DNA of 64,000 nucleotides from Haematococcus lacustris (taxonomy: Eukaryota; Chlorophyta; Chlorophyceae; Chlamydomonadales; Haematococcaceae). Position numbers and translations under genes: made by a program. This document shows, one piece after another, positions 34,596 through 47,967 of this stretch (the stretch's first letter is position 1; each line of letters opens with the position of its first letter). The notes under the pieces were generated by a model, which ran no database searches, was not told the DNA's origin, and saw only the letters and a program-made list of their open reading frames with translations. Where the stretch lies: positions 9,209,256-9,273,255 of the forward strand of contig JASKMD010000006.1 of the NCBI GenBank assembly GCA_030144725.1, in the 5' to 3' direction.

Positions 34596-37500
34596 ATGCC
34601 AGTCAGTCTGGAGCGCCTCATAGCGGAGGTGGAGCCCAATGTCATTACAGAGGCGCTCACCCGCGATTGCATCCAGGTGTGTATGGCATGTCACTACGTA
34701 CCTCCCTCCATTAACCACTAAGCATGCCATGCTTCATACAATTTGCACCCTCGATGCATGCACAGATTGCTGGGGGAGACCCAGACACCCTGGATGAAAA
34801 GCGGCGCAACATGCACTTCAAGGACATTGAGTGCCTGGCATTCAGCTTCAGAGGCCTAGCCAGAATAGACAACCTCAAGGGACTACACAGTCTCACCAAG
34901 CTGCAGCTCGACAACAACCAGATAGCCAAGATTGAGAACCTGGACCACCTGGTGTGTGTGTGGACGGTGTGGTCGTAAGCAACCAAGATGCCTAGGGGCA
35001 TCGGCATGCACCGCCAAGGTCCAGCTAGGTCAGTAGCTGCCACCATCTCTAGACAGCCTGCTCACCGTAGCCTGCGCCTGCCAGGTTGAATGAGTTCATG
35101 GAGCCTCACAGGCTGGGGACTAGCCTAAGGAATGGCGGCTGGGTGAGAGGGGGCATCCCTGACACCTGCTGACCACCTTGTGCGCCTGCAGACCAACCTG
35201 ACCTGGCTAGACCTGTCGTTCAACAAGATCACCAAGATTCAAGGCCTGGACCACCTGACCAAGCTGGTGGATCTGTCGTTGTTCAACAACCAGATCACCG
35301 AGCTGGAAAATCTGGACAAGCTGGTCAATTTGAATGTGCTGTCCCTAGGTAAGTGGGCACCGCACCTGGGCCACTAGCAAGATTCAGAGAGCTTCAGTTT
35401 CAGGTAGCCGGAGGTTAGGCGTGGGGCATGAGCTGGTGTTGAGTGATGCCAACGGCAAGGCAGCAGCAGACCCTACTCGATACCAGCAAATACCAGTATG
35501 TCTGCAAGTTTGCATGTTTGATCTCTCAGCAAGAGTATGATTGTGTAGGGTGCCACTACCACTGGGGTTGTGGCAGCAAGAGCAAGGCAGGCCTGGGGCA
35601 TGAAGGGGGTGTCCTGGTGGTGGAGGATGCCGCAGGCACAGCAGCAGCCGTGACAACCTTTCCCTACCAAGATAATTTCTTGACCAGTTGCACGGCTACA
35701 CACTCTGCCAGACACTTACAGCACTTGTATACAGTTTTGTGAGAGAGAGCAGGCTGGAGTCATCATATGGATGGTGCTGATGATATCTCACACCGCTTGG
35801 GCAACAAACGGGCTTCTCATGGATGGGTAGGTCTGTACCGGGAGGCAGGTGACCAGGAGTTCAGCACGCACCCTGTGGGTTTTGCGAGACACAGATGTGC
35901 AAGTTTGGGATCGCAAGTGTTTATCTGCTTGCAATCGCCGTATATCAGGCCAGTCATGCATGGTCTGGGCGTGTGGATGTGGCCATGTCTGTGTAGGGTG
36001 TGCAACTGCTTGCCTACAACACAAACATCCCCTACACATCCGCCGGGGCTGAGTTGACTGCCATGCACCCCGACCCTTGTCTGTGCCGGGGGTGTGGCAG
36101 CAGCAGCAGCAAGGAGGTACCCAGGTGGTTAGTGTGCATTGCCCTTGGGGCTGCTGACGGCTTGCCTACAGGGAACAACGCGCTGAAACGCCTTGACAAC
36201 ATGATGTACCTGCGCCAGTTTGGGCAGCTGCGCCTGGTCAACCTGGCAGGCAACCCTTTTTGCAAGGACCATGACTACAGGCAAGCCACCGCTTTCCCAG
36301 TCTTTTCGGGCCATGAATGGCTCCAAGCCACAGCTGTTGCTGCTGCCGCTGCTGCTGCTGGCTATACCTGCTTGTTTTCCCGCCGTGAAGCATGAAGTGT
36401 GTTAGAGCATTGCAAACCATACTGTCGTGAGTAGCGCAGCCATCCACAAGTGTGTCTATATAGTGTGACGTGATGCTGCCTCCTGGGCAGGTCATATGTG
36501 CTGTCCCATGTCAAGGACCTGACCTACTTGGACTATCGGCGCGTGGCTGGGGCTGATGTGCAAGCGGCCATGGAGCAGCACCAGGTATTCGCGGGCACCA
36601 GCCGCCATCAAGCATCCCATGGCTACTCATCACACTCATTACCCTCACTTCACTACCATACCTGCCCTACACCCTACCACTAAGCTCACACAGCATTGAG
36701 TCCGCATGTCATCCTCAGCGTCGTGGTGAGGTGGCCTTAGCCAAACATGGCTTTGCTGCAGACCCAGCGCCATCAGCACAAGCGCAAACATCATGTTTCT
36801 CCCAGCAAAGGCAGCTCCAGCCTGTTCCACAGCCAACTATGAGCTGACTAGGGCCAGCCACACCCTGCCAGCTGTAAAGCTGCGCAGAGGGTCTGCATGT
36901 CCGGTGACATGCTGACAGGTTTCATGTTGCTGGGACGCTCAATACCTGCAGGTGATAGGCAAGGGGCTGTGTGGTGCGTGTGCAGGATGAGATGAACGAG
37001 CTGCAAGAGCGTGAAGAGCAGGCAGCCCTTGAGGCCAAGGCAGCACAAGAAAAGTTGGCGCATAACGCCTTGATGAAGGAGGCAAACTTGGACGGGGTGG
37101 AGAGTTTGGTGGAGGACATGGTGGGTCATGGAAAGCAGGGTAGGGTGTGAAAGAGCTTCGCGGCCTCCCATCATAACCCTAAAGTCTGAGCACTGACAGG
37201 TCAGACCTCACTCCTTTTCCACAAACAGTGACCCTAGAGGTGTGACCCAAAGGTGTGACTAGGGTGGACCAAATCTGAAGCTTTTGACCCTGACCTCAAA
37301 TCACTGCCTTCGGCCACCCCTCAGATCAAGGAGGACCCCGAGTGGCCTCGCTTTATCACCGTGCCGGGCTTGACCGACGCCTGGAATGACGTGCGTGATA
37401 AATTCAACGTGGCCACTGAGGACTTCAAGGCCATCATCCTGGAACAGCACAGCCGCAAGAAGAACGAGTACGCGGAGTGGAAGAGCGTGGTCACCACGTT

Positions 37501-40500
37501 CCTGGCAGAGAAGGACACCGCCGCCAAGGTACAGGAAGGGGTTGGGAAGTGGCGAGGGCAGAGCAGGGGCGGTACAGACATCTGTAAACTGGGCTGGTGC
37601 TGTCGTATGCTTCAGAACGGCGTCTAATGGACGTCATTCTACATCTGCAGTGAATGCTGTGACACCAGCGGCAGTCATGTTGCCAGGTGCTGATGACACC
37701 TGACAGGTGTGAGTCCATGCTAGTGCCAATCCATGTTGCCAAAAATGGGCTGTATGGCACCATGGCAACATAGCGCTTATAGCACCATGCCCAACATGTC
37801 AATGTTGGGCCTGCTTGTCTCATGATGACGACAGCAATGGAAGTTGATCACTACGATGAGGGCAGCAGCAAGGGCGTGCCGGTGATGCTGTGCCTCAGGT
37901 ACACCTCACAGAGTATGAGAAGATGAAGAAGAAGGCAGTCCGTGCCATCCAGGCCAGCCCAGGCGATGCAGACACCCAGGTGCTGGGGCCCAAGGTGTGT
38001 CTCCTCTCACCAGCCGGGGCCAGGGCCTTGTCATTCATACGACAGGAGCACCAAACCCCTAGCACCAGCCCCTAGCACCAGCCCCTCGTACAAGCCCCTG
38101 TGCGGTGCCATGCCTGGTGCCTCAGGTCCGACTGATGGCCCTGAAGGATGAGCTGCTAGACCTGGAGCAGGAGGCTGTGGAGGTGCTGGGCGAGCTGCTG
38201 CAGGAGTTTGACCGCAGCTACAGTGAGATTGCAGAGTCAAACAAGACCCATTTCAACACCTACTTCACCCAGGTAACCCACATGCCTGTTGCACCCACAT
38301 GCCTGTTGCATCTGCTTGCCTGGTCTACCTGCATGTCTGTTGCGCCTGTTCCACCCAAATGCCTGTCTCACCCACATGCCTGCTTCACCCACCCCTTCAT
38401 TCCCAGCTCCTGTACTACCCAGGGGCTGCACCAACGCCCTCCATGCAGCTACCTCACCCAGCTAGTCCAACACGCAGTCAGTCAGCACATCTCTGCCACA
38501 CTGCTCCTGCGCCTTCATCATTACCCTACCCATTCCATTGCATCTCTGGTGCACTAAAGTATAGGTATAGACAACATGCTGCTGTGTAGGGTACTTGCTT
38601 CATCAGGAGCATACAGATGCAGCGCTTGCCCCTGTCTTCCAAATGCTGGGCATACATTAAACCCGCAGCTGTATGTTACTGTGCTCTGTAACCTTGGCTT
38701 GCCAAGTAAACTGCATTGGCTGCACTGTTTGCAGATCCGGGACCTCCAGAACAACTTCTTTGCGGCCATGACACAAGCTGCCATGGGCATGTATGATAAG
38801 TACAACCAGGTGCGGCCCCCATGTGCTCAGGAAGAGCAGGCAGCTTGCCACCGCTGACCAAGCCCTGGGTTGGGCAAGGGCCCACCGTCCCTGCTAACAA
38901 GGGCGTGTGGGTGTGAGTGGGTTGGCATGTCACAGCATACACGGTGCCCGTAGTGTGTATGTAAGCCTGCCATTAACGGGTAGTCTGTCAGAATAGCAGG
39001 TGCTGACGGCAGTAAGGGTTGATCAGGGCGTTGTTCAGTAGGCAGCAGGCAGATGAATAGCCAGAGTAGTCATGAGGCTGAACAAGGCGGGCTTACCTGC
39101 TCTACCTAACCCAGCACCCACCTTTTAGCCAAGGTGTGTGGACCATCAACAGGAGCAGCAGCCGTGTCCTGCTATAACAGAGCCGGGTGCAAGGGTGTGT
39201 GCCTTATCCCGCAGGAGAACAGTGACCTTGAAAGCCTTCCTGAGGACGCCCGCATCCTGCTCTCCGACAAGGACGCTCTCATCAACTCATTGCAGGTAAT
39301 TGAAACATAAAGATGTATCTATATATGAGCCTGAGAGTGGGATGACCAGCATTTAAACAACATGCGCTTGCAAAGTCATAGGGGCTGGCCCAACTGCGAG
39401 ATAGTCAAGCATATGTGGCAATGGGCATAACATCATTGTAGGTGTAGTGATCAAGCTGGCGCACGGGGCACTGTGGCAATGGGGCGTCAAGCAGTCGTAG
39501 GGGGTGTGCGCTCACACAACCAAGTAAGAGGTGCCTGGAGTCCGCATTGAGTGCGATGGGAGTCTACAGTCCAGCACTGTAGTGCCCACACCTCCTCAGG
39601 CTTGGCTTGCACGACATCAGCCCTTAACACGGTGTGGGCAGCAGCAGCCATTGTGGGCCAGTCAAGAAGCCAGCAACAGACCAGCTTCCAGCTAGACCAG
39701 CTTCCAGCACCTGCTGCAGCCCCGTACCCAAGGCAGCTTGGCACACCCCTGCCCAGGGTGGGTCAGCCAGCCTCTTGTCTGACCATCCGGGCTGTTGTGT
39801 TGTGTCGGCCAGGCTACTCTAGGTGCCAGCTTTGCGGCTGCCAGGTGATGGTGAGGAGTGGCTGCCAGGTGTTATCACCTCGCACAGACCCGCCAGAGCA
39901 GCCACAGACCAGCATCATAGGGCAGGAGTCGGCCAGATAGTCAGCCAGGTGTGTCTGATGGGTAGGCCAAGCTAGAGTCCAGCACCAGATCTGGCCACCC
40001 ACTAGGCCGACTAGGCCGGCCCACTAGGCCCACGAGGCCCACCCACTAGACCCACGAGGCCCACCCACTCCTCTGCCCCTGTACTGCTGGGGTCTGCTGC
40101 CAGCGGATCAGCCCATCAGCCTACAGCAGCCCTGGCCTGTCGGGCCCCTGCTCTCAACCACAGGCCTCCCATGATGCCCACACCTCCCGCATCGACATGT
40201 TGGAGGACCGGCTGGTCAGCACCGAGCTACGCAGCGCAAACGACCTCAACAACCAGGTGCGCAGGCAGTGGCAGCAGGCAGCCCAGCCATCAGGGTGCAC
40301 CAGGGCCTGGCAGGGGTGGCGGTAGATTGTTGCTGCTCAGGCTCAGGCTGGCAGGCTAGGCCTGGCAGGGAGGGGCATGGGTCAGGGCCTCCCAATGGCC
40401 TGTCCCTGTCTGCATGGGAGTCATCTCAGCTGCACGCAAGCAAGGTGGCAGCCACATCCAGCCCTGTGGAGGTGGGGGCCTGGGCTTGTGTTGAGCAGCT

Positions 40501-40825
40501 GAAGACCCAGCGCAAAGCTGGAGGCAGCGCAGGCTGAGGGCTTGGCTCACCTGGTATGGCACGCTTGCCCAGGGCCCAGCCCTGTCAGCGCTATGCCATG
40601 CTGGTCAAGCCACCTCACAGTCACTGTGTTGCCAAGCGCCTGTACACAATAGCCCATGCGGCATGGAGGGCTGGATAGCTGACCTGCATTGTGCTCACCT
40701 TTCAGAACGCATTGTGGTCGGCTAAGCGCAATCGAGACCGCATCTCTGAGATCATCAACTACATTGAGCGCAACATGCTAGAGCTGGACGAGCTGGCCGG
40801 GGAGGAGGACAATGGCGAGGGGTAA
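34596..40825 (+). CDS. DRC3: Dynein regulatory complex subunit 3 (LRRC48)
   Basis: Thirteen exons: 34596-34676, 34766-34951, 35192-35348, 36172-36280, 36491-36584, 36986-37120, 37325-37528, 37899-37994, 38126-38272, 38735-38809, 39215-39295, 40164-40256 and 40706-40825. They give 525 residues, close to the roughly 520 of animal DRC3. The protein begins [23 protein letters not shown]22-type leucine-rich repeats follow ([51 protein letters not shown]), then the cap [20 protein letters not shown] long coiled coil rich in Glu, Lys and Ala fills the C-terminal half, ending EEDNGEG. DRC3 is part of the nexin-dynein regulatory complex that links axonemal doublets and controls dynein, so this organism builds motile flagella. 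Intron 4 starts with GC (36281) instead of GT; all other donors are GT. Confidence 0.95.
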
Positions 40826-41229
40826 GTGAGGGCCGCCTCGGCGCCAGATGTGCTGGCGGCGGCATGCAGGCCCCTGCAGACCCCGGCTGTTTCATCCATT
40901 GATGGTGCATGAATCGACCTTGATGACCTTGAGGGTACATCCGTAGCTCTCCTCCGCAAACCCTGCTGGAGTACACTCGAGCTCGCCTCAAGGACTTGCA
41001 AGCTATAGCTGTTGTCGCTAGCTGTGTGCAGTGACCCCGACTCTAGTTAACAAGGGCCCTGTGTATTCTGTATTACTGGCCAGTGCCTGACATGCTTTCC
41101 TGGGAGTGAGGCTGGGCACAGAGTTCCTGCTAAGCACAACAAGGGCAGGGCAGGGCGGAATGAGCGGTTGACAGTTGGCAACAAATACACCCTACTAATG
41201 ACTGCCAAGAAAACCTAGACGGGGGTCAT

Positions 41230-41234
41230 TGTAA
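41230..41234 (+). terminator. TGTAA, possible DRC3 polyadenylation signal
   Basis: First TGTAA downstream of the DRC3 stop (about 405 bases). It fits the algal consensus but the distance is long. Confidence 0.35.
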
Positions 41235-41471
41235 CAGGAGACCTAATTGCATTAAACTCACGCCCGTCGGCCAGGGCGTAGTATTTATGTCTATTAACAG
41301 CTCCGATGATCACAATTGGGCTTTGTCTAGCCGGTCTGTCCTGCCTGTCACTGGCAAGGCTGCGTCCGCCATAGCTGTGCCTCATGTTAGAGGCCCCTCA
41401 GGACCTAGCGGAAGAAGAGGAGCTATGGTTGCATGGTACTTTCAACAGTAGATTTGATGGTGGCTGTCAGC

Positions 41472-41666
41472 TCACATAACGGGATATGCATGTGCACGAG
41501 CAGGTGTCCGTTCAGCGTGGCTGCGACGCCGTCTAAACAGCATGTTTTGACCAAAGTCAACAGTCACTCTATTCTCGAAGTAACCCTCTGCGCTGCGCTG
41601 TAGCTTACGATTATGCGGAAATGGTACTGCAGCATCATCGTACTGCACCAGCACACAATCTCGCAT
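41472..41666 (-). other. Small ORF, 64 codons, divergent from Derlin; doubtful
   Basis: Contains YFENRVTVDFGQNMLFRRRR and lies only about 60 bases before the Derlin start, on the opposite strand. Codon use is not typical of neighbours and there is no known motif. It could be an exon of an unseen minus gene or chance. The rest of 40826-41725 shows no gene. Confidence 0.15.
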
Positions 41667-41725
41667 GTGTAGTCAGTAGTGGAGCTGCCCAGGGTCTTTA
41701 GATCGCGGGCCATCCAGTTAGCGAG

Positions 41726-43644
41726 ATGCCACCCAGGATTGTCACCGCCGACCAGGTATGCACCACACCGCAGCTTTGAGACAGCTCTACCGTGTCATCT
41801 TAACTGGCTGCGCACCGGGGGGTCCCTGCAGGCTGGTGGGGGGTTCTTAAACTGGTACCAATCCGTGCCACCCATCACACGCTACATGGCCACAGCCATG
41901 CTGGTTACAACAGTGGCTGTCAACCTGGGTGTTATACCTCCCATGTGGCTTGCCCTCATGTGGCCCAACATCCTGAAGAAGTTTGAGGCGAGTCCACCCT
42001 CATTCATGGCTTTACTGCTGTGCTCACCAGGCTAAGCATCGCACCTGAAAGGTTTCCCTGTGCAGTCGCTTAGCCAGCCTGTGCAATGGCTGCAGAAACC
42101 AGCTGATTTAGCCTTGTGGATTAGTGCAGGACACTGTAACCCACTGTGCTCACACTACTAGGCACCATGCACTCCAACCTCACACATTCATATCTTCTTA
42201 GCTTGAGTGTCTATGGGCCTGAATACAAACTGCGGTAAATAGCTCACAGCAGCCACCAGCCCAGCTGTTGCCACCTTGGAGTCCAGGCGTCACCCCAGGT
42301 GCCCGCCTCAACACTTTCATGATTCTTTCTTTGGAGCTCTCTGAGTTGACTGCTAGACTGCCATGCACCCTCACCTTCCCATGTACTGGCCTCAGGTGTG
42401 GCGCCTGGTCACCCACTTCCTGGTGCTGGGGAAGCTGTCGCTGAACTTTGTGGTACACATGCTGTGGGTGCTCCAGTACTCAGCACCCCTGGAGCAGCAG
42501 ACCTACCAGTTCGAACCCGCTGACTATGTGTGGATGCTCATCATCGTGGGGGGACTGTGCACGGCTGTGGCCGCACCGCTGGAGTACCTGTTCAATGGCA
42601 TGTCAGTGACAAGCAGCTGCCCTGCCCCGCCCCGCCCCGCCCTGCCCCGCCCCACCCCGCCCCGCCCCGCCCCGCCCCGCCCCGCCCTGCCCTGCCCTGC
42701 CCTGCCCCGCCCTGCCCTGCCCTGTCCTGCCCCTGGTGTGCTTGATATGAACTCTGTTGCCAGCCTCTCTTCATGGGGTGCATGCCAGGCGCTGCCCACA
42801 TACACAGGACCATGCTGGTTAGGGCGAGGTGTCCTCTCACCTCCTGCTGGTGGTTGGTCGTGTTGTGTGCAGCCCTCTCATCATGGCCATCATCTACGTG
42901 TGGTCCAAGAACTTCCCGGAAAGCCAGGTGCGTGTCCTGCTGCGTCCTTGCATATGTGACAAAATGTGGTGTCATTGGCAGTGCATCACAATTATGTATG
43001 CCTTTGTGACCATGCCATCTGCCAACACCCATGTGTTTCTGAGATGCTTAGCATGCTTGCTAAACTCAATGCTCATGGCTTGTGCGGGTCGACAGAAAAA
43101 TGGTATGGAGACAGCACCCCTGCACAACTGACATCAGCCCACCAAAGTTAGGGAAAGGTGCCCATCAAATCAGGAATGGAGCCTTACCTACAGCATGCCA
43201 GCTAGATGTGGTTGCACGTGTTAACAAGAGATGCTGGCTCCTCACAGCCTCACAGTGTGTCAAGTGCCTGCTAGTCCAACGTGTTGCGCCTCAACCCCAC
43301 AGCTGCTGTGTGTGGCTGCTGTCCTGTTCCAGGTGTCCCTGTATGGCCTCGTCCAGGTGCAGTCCTTCTACCTGCCTTTTGCCTTTGCTGCCATCTCGCT
43401 GCTGCTGGGGCAAAGCCCGGTGCCCGCCATCATCGGCATTGTAGTGGGCCACATCTACTACTTCCTCAAGGACGTGTACCCGTTGCAGTCGGGCAGGGAC
43501 CTCATCAAGACGCCCTCCTTCCTGAAGCAGTGGCTGGCAGACGCTGGATTGAGGGGCGCGGTGCCACCACCCCGGCAGGCAGCAGGGCAGCCACAGGGCT
43601 TTACGGCTTTCAGGGGGCCTGGGAGGCGCCTGGGAGGGGAGTGA
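41726..43644 (+). CDS. DER1: Derlin (ER-associated degradation membrane protein)
   Basis: Five exons: 41726-41755, 41832-41987, 42396-42601, 42873-42927 and 43333-43644, giving 252 residues. Derlins are rhomboid pseudoproteases of the ER membrane that pull misfolded proteins toward the cytosol for degradation. Visible landmarks: NWYQSVPPITRYMATAML (start of TM1), the WR motif in VWRLVTHFLVLGKLSLNF, YVWMLIIVGGLCTAVAAPLE, MAIIYVWSKNFPES, and the hallmark GIVVGHIYYFLKDVYP near the C-terminus. No catalytic rhomboid Ser/His pair is evident, as expected. The first exon codes only ten residues (MPPRIVTADQ). Intron 2 begins with GC (41988) and ends AG; the phase-0 join FE-VWRL matches the family, so the GC donor is well supported. 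Intron 3 contains a CCCGC/CCTGC array. Confidence 0.93.
42617..42728. repeat. CCCCG/CCCTG pentamer array in Derlin intron 3
   Basis: About 22 pentamer units, pure CCCGC at first and mixed with CCTGC later, beginning some 15 bases after the 5' splice site at 42602. Here the array sits by the donor, unlike in the SAC gene. Confidence 0.85.
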
Positions 43645-43783
43645 GGCTGGGCACAGAGCTGGCAGGGAGCTGCTCAGCTGGCAGCCCTTTGAACCCCTCT
43701 TGTGCACCGCCCTTGCCCATCTCTTGCCACCACCCATGTATCCACTGGATGACCGAACATGAACACTTCTTGTTGACCATGCA

Positions 43784-43788
43784 TGTAA
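43784..43788 (+). terminator. TGTAA polyadenylation signal of Derlin
   Basis: TGTAA 140 bases after the Derlin stop; position and motif fit chlorophyte poly(A) signals. The minus-strand array begins 300 bases further, so the two transcripts converge. Confidence 0.55.
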
Positions 43789-44805
43789 TGGTGGTGAATT
43801 TCCAGGCGCAAGGTGCAAGCATTCAGCCTCATGCAACATTGGGTGCATGGCCTGCAGAACTGCCACAGGGTTGTGTACACTTTGATCATGTGCCGCGGCC
43901 ATGCTCAAAATAGCACGGAAACCGCTCGGCAGGATAGCTGTATTACCAGGAGATTACCAGGAGTCGGTTTCCTGTGAGTTGGGGAGGACCGAGTCACTTT
44001 GTGAAAGCCCCTGTGTTCTGCTCAGCACCATCGTCGGAAAGTTTCGGACCTCTGATTTGCGCCTTATCAGAACCTTATCATAAGAGGCATGGCCCCCTCC
44101 TGCTTGCCTAGAAGGGACAGGTGCGACCTTGCATACGGCAAGAGGCCTGTGACAGCGTACTGCATACATGCCCACAAGTAGCAGGACGTGGCTGGCAGGT
44201 CCAGGTAGTCCCACATGCTGGCAGGAGTGCAGCGGCAAGCAAAAGAGCATGCGTGGGGGGCTGCACATGTTCAGGGTACGCAATGCACACAGACAGACTG
44301 AAGTGATGGGCAGGGTGGCTGCACCTGTGGCTGCTGCCACCAGCTGCATGACCTCATAGTGAATTGACAGCTCCCATGATAAGGCCGGGAGTGTTGGCCT
44401 GAAAGCTGCTGCTGCTGATCAACCCAACTAAACCTGACCTGCATCAGTGAGTTTACCATGGTTACCTATGCCAGATGGTTGAGTGAGAATGGCTGCTTGG
44501 AGATGTGTATGTGAGAACCCATATGTTCTGTTCACCCCACTTTGGACATCTCCACCTTGCAGGTGACAAGGCGCAATACAGCAAGGACGGGGCGTGTTGT
44601 CGCACAGGTCATGCACACCATCACTGGCACTCAGCACCATCTGACTCAGCACTGGTTTACACGTGTTTATATCACTGCAACAAAGGGAATGTCAACGTCA
44701 CATGGGTCACATCTCCTATCACTTCTACACGCTCACTCTCCGTCGCACCCCTACTAGGCGCTCTATGTCCACGAACCAACGGCAACACCATCATATCTAC
44801 AAACA

Positions 44806-44810
44806 TTACA
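44806..44810 (-). terminator. TGTAA polyadenylation signal of the array gene (copy 1; conserved in the others)
   Basis: TTACA on plus (TGTAA on minus) lies 69 bases past the stop of the copy-1 gene. The same spacing is kept in the later copies. Confidence 0.55.
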
Positions 44811-44878
44811 CAGTCGTGCCACAGCTGCTAGCAGGGCCACCGCAGCAGCTCAACCGCAGCAGCAAACTGTAGTCAGCT

Positions 44879-46688
44879 TCAGCTGAAGAAGGTCATCTTG
44901 CCCAATAGGCCAGCGATGGCAGTCCAGCGGAGAGGCACCAGCCAGGGCATGATAGTGTCGGTCACCAGAACCTGCAGCCAATGTGCACAAATACAAATGT
45001 GGCATGCAGCTGCACCGTTGCATTGCACCCACCAGCACTGACACTGGCGACATTGGTCTGTGCATGCATGCAACACCAACACCATGTGCTGGTGGCAAGA
45101 TTTCATGCAGCTGGCATTACAGATGTGGCTTTGCATGGCAGCAGCCTTGCGCATGACAGGCAACAGTGCAGGCACTGTGGAAGGCAGCTCTGCAGGCAAG
45201 AGCTATGCGCAGCACAGGCCCAAGACCCGACAGACCCAACCCACCTTGGTGACTGTCCAGCTGGCCCTCATCCACGTGCACAGGAAGCACAGGGGCCACA
45301 GCAGCGGGGTCAGCACAGTGAAGAAGGAGCAGGCAATCTTCTTGGCCTCGAACAGGAATGCCAGGATGCCGCCCACTGGGATAGCGAGAGGAGCCACCAC
45401 CAGGTACTGCACACGAGCAGCAGCAGCAGCAGCACATGTGGAGTGAACTAGCATGGCAGCAACAGCAACATGGTTGCAGGGGGACTGAGTCACGATGCTC
45501 CATGCAGGCTCGATGCAAGCTGCTGTTTGCGTGCACGCTGACAGCACCGAGTCTGAAGTAGTAAGGATGGGCTCATGCGTTGTGGTGGACACGGCTGCTT
45601 TGCCAGCTGGACACCATCAGCACAGGCAGATGGCATGTACATGATCCCAATGCTGCACGATGTATGTATGGTTGGCAACCTGCCAACTGCCAAGTGGAGG
45701 ATGTGACTACTTCAACAGCACTGCGCTGATGAGGTGGCACGGCTGCAGTAGCTCTGGGCCACAGCCCTGCACCGCTGGCACGCCTGCTTTGCCATGCTGA
45801 CATGCAACACCCAGGTGCCCTGCTCCCACACACCAGAGGGAAGAACAGCACGATGCTGAGGTGCTTGATGATGATGGACACCGGCACGATGATGGGCGAG
45901 AACAGCAGGCCCATGATCGCGTACATGATGGTGAGCGGGATGGTGGCCAGCGTCACCAGGTACAGCACCGGCAGCATCCTGCGGTCAGGGCGGCAGCGCG
46001 GAGCAGGCACCTCAGGCGGCTGAGGCCCTTGCGCGCACCACGCGATGCTCGTGCATCATGACGGTCTAGCGTCGTGTCGCGTCCTGTGCCGCGGCAGCCA
46101 TATGTAGCGCGTGGTTACTTCACGCAGCTGACATGCCGCCTGCATTCCAGCTGCCAGTGCCTGCGCTGCGCTGACTTGCGAGCAGGGTACCTACAGCGGG
46201 GTGAGCGACTCCAGAGGCATCTTGCTGATTTGCTTGAACGGAGGTGGTAGTACGGCGAGAGCAAGGAATGGTCTGGTGGGACGGAGAGCTGCACAAGCTT
46301 ACGAGGGGGACAGGTGTGAGCTGTGTGAGGCCAGGGCGGTTTGAGCACGTGCGATAGTGAGCGTGTGACGCCGGCAACTGCCTGCGAGGGTGACACGACA
46401 CGACAGCCTTCCAGCCACGTCGCAGCAGTGGCGCAATTGTGAATGCAGCCAGTGCAGCTCGTGACACACCAACGCGACTGACCGCGGTGACCAGCTCATC
46501 TCCAGCATTCGGGGCCTCGACACGCAGGTCCACAGGGTCGTGGTCATCACTGCAATGCTAGCAGCAATGTGCGGCAAGCTGGGCGGGGCAACGCGCATGG
46601 GTTTGTAGAGAACTGTGGACAGTTGCCTGGTCTGCGCCGCCAGCTCGGCGATGTCACATCTCAGGGCTAGTGCCACTAGTTGCCACAG
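44879..46688 (-). CDS. Unrecognised multi-pass membrane protein, array copy 1
   Basis: Exons on minus, from 3' end: 44971-44879 (ending LLGKMTFFS and TGA), 45406-45245, 45978-45834, about 46290-46194, and upstream coding pieces between about 46550 and 46390 and at 46688 to about 46580. The last three exons join in phase and give a chain of hydrophobic segments: LPVLYLVTLATIPLTIMYAI, MGLLFSPIIVPVSIII, LSIVLFFPLYLVVAPLAIPV, FFTVLTPLLWPLCFL. The next exon upstream fits best as LALAVLPPPFKQISKMPLES with a GTAGGT donor. The 5' side reads LWQLVALALTCDIAELAAQT and then VEAPNAGDELVTAVSRVG in another frame, so an intron or frameshift lies there and the start codon is unknown. This copy has Arg where copies 2-6 have Thr in LALTCDI. 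Function unknown; four to six membrane spans are visible. Confidence 0.65.
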
Positions 46689-47967
46689 CTGCGTGCGCTA
46701 CATCCCTGAGCAGTATGCAGGTTTGCATGGCTGCGTCCCCACATCTCCCACTAACACCCTAGCCAGCATGCTGAGCAGCTGAAGCTGGCTTGGCGTTTAG
46801 GGTGGTGGCAGCGGTAGCAGCAGCAGCAGCAGCAACAGATATGGCAGCAGCAATGGCAGCGGCAGCGACACAAGAAGCCCCACTATTGATGACCATATCT
46901 CAGTTACTTCAGCCTTCTTGATCCTCAGGGACCACGCTGACAGGCAGCACTGGGGTGAAGCAGCACACCCCTCCATGGCAGCATGTGCATCGACTGGATG
47001 CACTCAGCTGAACCACAGTCAAACTAGCTGTCCTTGTCCGCAAAGGCTGCATGCTATAACCTAGCCAGTGGTGTGCATTAGACTGACAGTGAAAGGTGGG
47101 GTGGAGCAACATCACTAGCACCAGAATGTCTCAGCAGTTGCCATGTAGCAAGTACTTGGCAGCACCTTGAGAAGCATGGCCCCCTCCTGCTTGCCTAGAA
47201 GGGACAGGTGCGACCTTGCATACGGCAAGAGGCCTGTGACAGCGTACTGCATACATGCCCACAAGTAGCAGGACGTGGCTGGCAGGTCCAGGTAGTCCCA
47301 CATGCTGGCAGGAGTGCAGCGGCAAGCAAAAGAGCATGCGTGGGGGACTGCACATGTTCAGGGTACGCAATGCACACAGACAGACTGAAGTGATGGGCAG
47401 GGTGGCTGCACCTGTGGCTGCTGCCACCAGCTGCATGACCTCATAGTGAATTGACAGCTCCCATGATAAGGCCGGGAGTGTTGGCCTGACAGCTGCTGCT
47501 GCTGATCAACCCAACTAAACCTGACCTGCATCAGTGAGTTTACCATGGTTACCTCTGCCAGATGGTTGAGTGAGAATGGCTGCTTGGAGATGTGTATGTG
47601 AGAACCCATATGTTCTGTTCACCCCACTTTGGACATCTCCACCTTGCAGGTGACAAGGCGCAATACAGCAAGGACGGGGCGTGTTGTCGCACAGGTCATG
47701 CACACCATCACTGGCACTCAGCACCATCTGACTCAGCACTGGTTTACACGTGTTTATATCACTGCAACAAAGGGAATGTCAACGTCACATGGGTCACATC
47801 TCCTATCACTTCTACACGCTCACTCTCTCCGTCGCACCCCTACTAGGCGCTCTATGTCCACGAACCAACGGCAACACCATCATATCTACAAACATTACAC
47901 AGTTGTTCCACAACTGCTAGCAGGGCCACCGCAGCAGCTCAACCGCAGTAGCAAACTGTAGTCAGCT

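Noticed and set aside
44121..44872. Small plus-strand ORFs recurring in every array unit (61, 63, 84, 110 codons)
   Set aside because: They recur only because the DNA is repeated. They lie in the gene's 3' flank, show no motif, and vary in length with small indels.
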